From: Phytophthora colocasiae
Lineage: Eukaryota; Oomycota; Peronosporomycetes; Peronosporales; Peronosporaceae
NCBI GenBank assembly: GCA_018806915.1
Contig: JAGKQI010000101.1
Coordinates: forward strand, 1,736,001 to 1,800,000
Direction of reading: 5' to 3'
Length of the DNA: 64,000 nucleotides
Below, one piece after another: positions 60,988 through 64,000 of this stretch. How positions within the stretch are numbered: position 1 is the stretch's first letter; each line of letters begins with the position of its first letter. A model generated the notes under the pieces. It did no database searches, had not been told where the DNA came from, and was given only the letters and a program-made list of their open reading frames with translations. The translations under genes and the position numbers were made by a program.

Positions 60988-63717
60988 TTAAGCAGCCTTG
61001 AGCTGCCGAGACTCAAACGCAATGACGCGTTCGCGCCCGTCGGCGTCGACTTGTAGCAAAGCACTGCCGATGGCAAAGTCCGAGGCGTCACAGACGACGA
61101 TGAGAGGACGATCGGGGTCTGGCAACGCCAGTATCGGTGCCTGAAGCAGGCTATCCTTGATACGAGTGAACGCACTCTCGTGCTCAGCACGCCATACCCA
61201 TTCGGCATCCTTCTTAAGGAGATCCGACAGTGGCCGAGCCAGCTCAGCGTAGTTCTCGCTGTACTTGTGCAAGTAGTTGGCCAAACCCAGCCACTTACGC
61301 AAGTCCTTCTGGTTCAAGGGAACCGGCCAGTCCACAATGGCCTTGACCTTTGCTGGATCAGCACGAAGGCCATGCTTCCCAATGAAGCACCCTAGGAAAG
61401 GGATTTCTTCCGCGCCAAAGACGCACTTGTCCGCGTTGGCGTACAACTTGTTGGTGCGCATGCACTCGAGCACTGCTCTCACGTGTTCCACGTGTACCTC
61501 GACATCAGTCTTTCCGTGCTCAGCACGACTGTGGACGAACACATCGTCAAAGTACGTCTGTGCGAATGCCCGTAGGGGCCTGAACAACTGCGACACTAGA
61601 CGATTGAACGTTGCAGGCGCATTCGACAGCCCTTGGGGCATGACGAGCCACTCCCAGAGCATACCGCTCGGGGTGCTCACCGCTGTAAGCGGAATATCAC
61701 TGGCTCGCATGAGCAGCTGATAGTAGCCATCGACTAAGTCGAGCGCACCGTACATGGTGCAACCCACCATGTTGTTCTGAAGAACATCCTTCCTAGGAAT
61801 CGGCGTCTGCGCCGGAATCGTGGCAGCGTTGAGCTTGTTAAAAGCGTGAACGATACGCCACTTGCCATTCGGCTTTCTGACACAGAACGTTGGCGCGGAG
61901 TGCGGAGACTTGCTCTCGCGCACGAGACCCGCCGCGTGCTTAGCACGGAAGAAGGCGTCAATGACGTCGCATTGCTCTTTAGGAAGAGGCCACTGCCGGG
62001 TCACGCAGTATTTAGTTCCGGGAACTAAGTCGATCTCGTGACGAACGCCTCGGTCAGGAGGCAGGCCACTCGGTGGTTCCTTTGAGACAACGTCTCCATA
62101 TTCCTTCAGCAAGGAGTAGAAGGGATCCGAGGGATTCTTGAGGATCTCCGATCCACTCCTGGCGCTCAACGCCTTCTTGACCTCGGCCAAGACGGACTCG
62201 TCCACGACGGACGATGAGTTTAACTCCTCTTCAGGTCGAACGATGACCTCCTCGGCGAGTTCGCCAGCCTTCAAGGCATCGCCAAAGTCGGCGAACGACA
62301 TCTCCTCTAGCTCAAGGAGCTTGTCAACACTCGGCAGTCCGTCCAGCAGGACGCTGCCTTCGGCACTGCCGTCCACTCCATCAACCAGAGTGTATAGCTG
62401 CCCACAGCCCTCCCGTGCGTTGACACTTGACGTCACGGACGACTCAGACGCAGAGCGTCTCGCCCATAGGGTCTTACGACGTCGTCGCCTAGCCGACGAA
62501 CGTCCACTCGACGGAGTACGTGCCGCCGCACAGGTTATGGCCTTGCCCGGCCCAGTGTCAGTGACACTCAGTGACTGACTCGGTCTACCGCCGACGTCAC
62601 TAGACGGAGTACGTGCCGCCGCACAGGTTTCGGCCCCTTCAGGCCCAGTGTCAGTGACACTCTGCGATCCACTCGGTCGACGACCGATGCCGCTCAGCGG
62701 AGTACGTGCCGCTGCACAATCAATGACCGTAACAGGTCCAGTGTCAGAGACACTCAGCGATCGACTTGGTCCACGACCAGTATCACTCGACGGAGTACGT
62801 GCCGCCTCACAGTTCACGGCCTGGTAAGGCCCGATGCCATCGGCATCCAGTGACGGTCCATGACCGGCGTCACTCGGCGGAGTACGTGCCGCCCCACAGG
62901 GGTTACGTGAGCTTTGCCCACACGTTGACTCACTGTCAACCAGCGCTACGCGCTCAACAGGACTGCGGTCCTCGCACTCGGTGCTGTCCACCAACTCGGA
63001 CACACCGACTTCCAGCATCATAGCCGGCTCGGCTCGATGCTCGCGCCAATAGCGCTTCTGCTTCCTAGCAGAGGTGGGTTCATGACTCGCCAAAGCTCCA
63101 CTAGGAGAGAAGTGCGTAGCACCTAAGGTCTTCGACCTCCAATCAATCCATGGCTCGTGGCGCTCCAGCCACGCCATGCCAAGGATGAGGTCGTACCTCG
63201 AATCCAGGTCCAGGACCAAGCAGCGTTCCACGCTATCGAAGTCCAAGAACTTCAGCCGCAGGTCCATGGGGACCTTGGCCACCGTGACACGGACGCCCGT
63301 CGCTAGACGGACTGTGACTGTGTCACCTCTTCGCGCTCGAAGCGCCTCAGCATATTGCTGACTACCTTCAACGGTGGAGCGTCTGACATAGTTGCCAGAC
63401 GCCCCCGAATCGATCAACACGATCCACGGCTTCTCAAAGCCCTTCACGTCCACCTGGACGACCAGCAAGCCCTGCTTGCTCACACGTTCCGTGTTCAAGA
63501 GCACAGAGCTCTTCGGGGCTGAGCCCCAGTGCCTCTCACGCACTGCAGAACTCAGTTCTTCCCCAATAGACCGCCCCGCGTCTACTGGGAGCCGGCGTTT
63601 CCCTGGGCAGAGCCCAAAGCGGGACCCGCGACAGGGTTGCGGCCATTCTGGCCGGCGCGCTCTTTGCGCAGAGGGCAGTTGGGCCTCAGGTGTGAGGGAC
63701 TGCCGCATGTATAGCAC
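60988..63717 (-). CDS. Gypsy pol, first part: protease and reverse transcriptase
   Basis: 909 codons. The protease active site is IVLIDSGASGNYV, with Asp at about residue 103, and LILGMAWLERH is the second block. A tandem repeat region with period 31 residues lies between protease and RT. RT has HAFNKLNAATIPAQTPIPRK, ALDLVDGYYQLLM, MPQGLSNAPATFN and the catalytic box TYFDDVFVH near residue 720, then FLGCFIGKHGL and the start of RNase H (VVCDASDFAIGSALL). The frame then meets TAA at 60988-60990; the continuation is one frame away (58775-60952). The 5' end overlaps the gag frame (63582-63989). Confidence 0.85.
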   Translation of the reverse strand: MLYMRQSLTPEAQLPSAQRARRPEWPQPCRGSRFGLCPGKRRLPVDAGRSIGEELSSAVRERHWGSAPKSSVLLNTERVSKQGLLVVQVDVKGFEKPWIVLIDSGASGNYVRRSTVEGSQQYAEALRARRGDTVTVRLATGVRVTVAKVPMDLRLKFLDFDSVERCLVLDLDSRYDLILGMAWLERHEPWIDWRSKTLGATHFSPSGALASHEPTSARKQKRYWREHRAEPAMMLEVGVSELVDSTECEDRSPVERVALVDSESTCGQSSRNPCGAARTPPSDAGHGPSLDADGIGPYQAVNCEAARTPSSDTGRGPSRSLSVSDTGPVTVIDCAAARTPLSGIGRRPSGSQSVTDTGPEGAETCAAARTPSSDVGGRPSQSLSVTDTGPGKAITCAAARTPSSGRSSARRRRRKTLWARRSASESSVTSSVNAREGCGQLYTLVDGVDGSAEGSVLLDGLPSVDKLLELEEMSFADFGDALKAGELAEEVIVRPEEELNSSSVVDESVLAEVKKALSARSGSEILKNPSDPFYSLLKEYGDVVSKEPPSGLPPDRGVRHEIDLVPGTKYCVTRQWPLPKEQCDVIDAFFRAKHAAGLVRESKSPHSAPTFCVRKPNGKWRIVHAFNKLNAATIPAQTPIPRKDVLQNNMVGCTMYGALDLVDGYYQLLMRASDIPLTAVSTPSGMLWEWLVMPQGLSNAPATFNRLVSQLFRPLRAFAQTYFDDVFVHSRAEHGKTDVEVHVEHVRAVLECMRTNKLYANADKCVFGAEEIPFLGCFIGKHGLRADPAKVKAIVDWPVPLNQKDLRKWLGLANYLHKYSENYAELARPLSDLLKKDAEWVWRAEHESAFTRIKDSLLQAPILALPDPDRPLIVVCDASDFAIGSALLQVDADGRERVIAFESRQLKAA
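62505..62910 (-). repeat. 93-bp tandem repeat in the pol frame between protease and RT
   Basis: The block GGAGTACGTGCCGC recurs at 62513, 62606, 62699, 62792 and 62879: spacing 93, 93, 93 and 87 bases. On the minus strand it encodes AARTPSSDxGRxPS then SLSVxDTGP, period 31 residues (29 in the last). The repeat keeps the frame. Confidence 0.9.
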
Positions 63718-63989
63718 CGGCGGGTGCTCATACGCTGCACCGCAGCTCGTAGCTCAGCTACCTCATCTTCAGCATAGCTGAGGTCCATGGGCTCAGGTCC
63801 ACCGGATCCTGTGCTGCTAGCACCGACCCTCGACAACTTAAAGTTGTGTTCGGCATTCAATGCCACGCTGACAGCATCTTCGAAGCTGTGGGGTTTCTGA
63901 CGGAATGCCTCCGTCCTGGCCACGCCAGCTCGTAAGCCTTCCATGAAGACGGTCACGGCGACCACCTCAGGTAGAGGGTCGGCAGCCAT
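63582..63989 (-). CDS. Gypsy gag, C-terminal part (cut by the window edge)
   Basis: 135 codons visible; the frame is open to the right edge, so the N-terminus lies outside. FMEGLRAGVARTEAFRQKP with FEDAVSVALNAEHNFK is the end of the capsid domain. CYTCGSPSHLRPNCP is a CCHC zinc knuckle near residue 92. It ends at 63582 and overlaps the pol frame by 136 bases in another frame, suggesting frameshift synthesis of Gag-Pol. Confidence 0.8.
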   Translation of the reverse strand: MAADPLPEVVAVTVFMEGLRAGVARTEAFRQKPHSFEDAVSVALNAEHNFKLSRVGASSTGSGGPEPMDLSYAEDEVAELRAAVQRMSTRRCYTCGSPSHLRPNCPLRKERAGQNGRNPVAGPALGSAQGNAGSQ

Positions 63990-64000
63990 GCCAGCAATGA

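Larger units (their letters stand above)
57490..64000 (-). mobile_element. Young Ty3/gypsy element with chromodomain, running out of the window
   Basis: The order from the right edge leftward on the minus strand is gag end (63582-63989), protease-RT-RNase H start (60988-63717), rest of RNase H, integrase and chromodomain (58775-60952), an untranslated part (57876-58774), polypurine tract and 3' LTR. Only one frame break is seen in pol. The 5' LTR and most of gag lie beyond 64000. Confidence 0.85.

Overview
The window reads as nuclear DNA of an oomycete (Stramenopila, probably Peronosporales such as Phytophthora or a relative). The clues are oomycete-type bZIP proteins with a C-terminal START-like domain, Crypton, PiggyBac, MULE, pogo and chromodomain Ty3/gypsy elements side by side, short introns of about 50-75 bases, Kazal-type secreted inhibitor genes, and oomycete-like initiator motifs. 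No database search was possible; every identification rests on motif reading.

Layout. 1-4857: a decayed chromodomain Ty3/gypsy element, followed by a candidate LTR (4858-5216). 5217-10285: a second gypsy element with intact protease and pol frames but no gag, ending in a 26-bp tandem repeat. 10947-14155: a plasma-membrane-type Ca2+-ATPase gene, broken in its first half. 14156-23170: a transposon graveyard around secreted Kazal inhibitor genes: pogo fragments, a Crypton tyrosine-recombinase element, and a Tc1/IS630-type element that split one Kazal gene. 23925-26300: an apparently intact MULE transposase gene. 28937-30744: a four-exon soluble fumarate reductase. 30988-35927: a coiled-coil protein gene whose last exon carries a PiggyBac-type element flanked by TTAA. 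36128-36570: a CENP-S/MHF1 histone-fold gene. 37791-47505: an array of five bZIP/START-like genes (four on +, one on -). 48929-50005: an MPPE1/Cdc1-like phosphoesterase. 50072-54714: a ten-exon gene resembling TBC1D32/BROMI, a ciliary protein. 54646-55419: a ZNF511-like zinc-finger gene overlapping it tail to tail. 55800-57480: pogo and gypsy gag fragments. 57490-64000: a young gypsy element on the minus strand that runs out of the window.

How it fits together. Two gene-rich islands (about 28.9-55.4 kb, and the Ca2+-ATPase) sit in repeat-rich DNA. The best-resolved events are two transposon insertions with diagnostic target duplications: TA inside a Kazal inhibitor gene, and TTAA inside the coiled-coil gene. 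Both target genes can be followed in frame across the insertion. The bZIP array is the most coherent gene family: all five members lack the usually invariant Asn of the basic region, and the four tandem copies share an acidic-hydrophobic N-terminal motif. These make the array the strongest candidate for unusual biology here.
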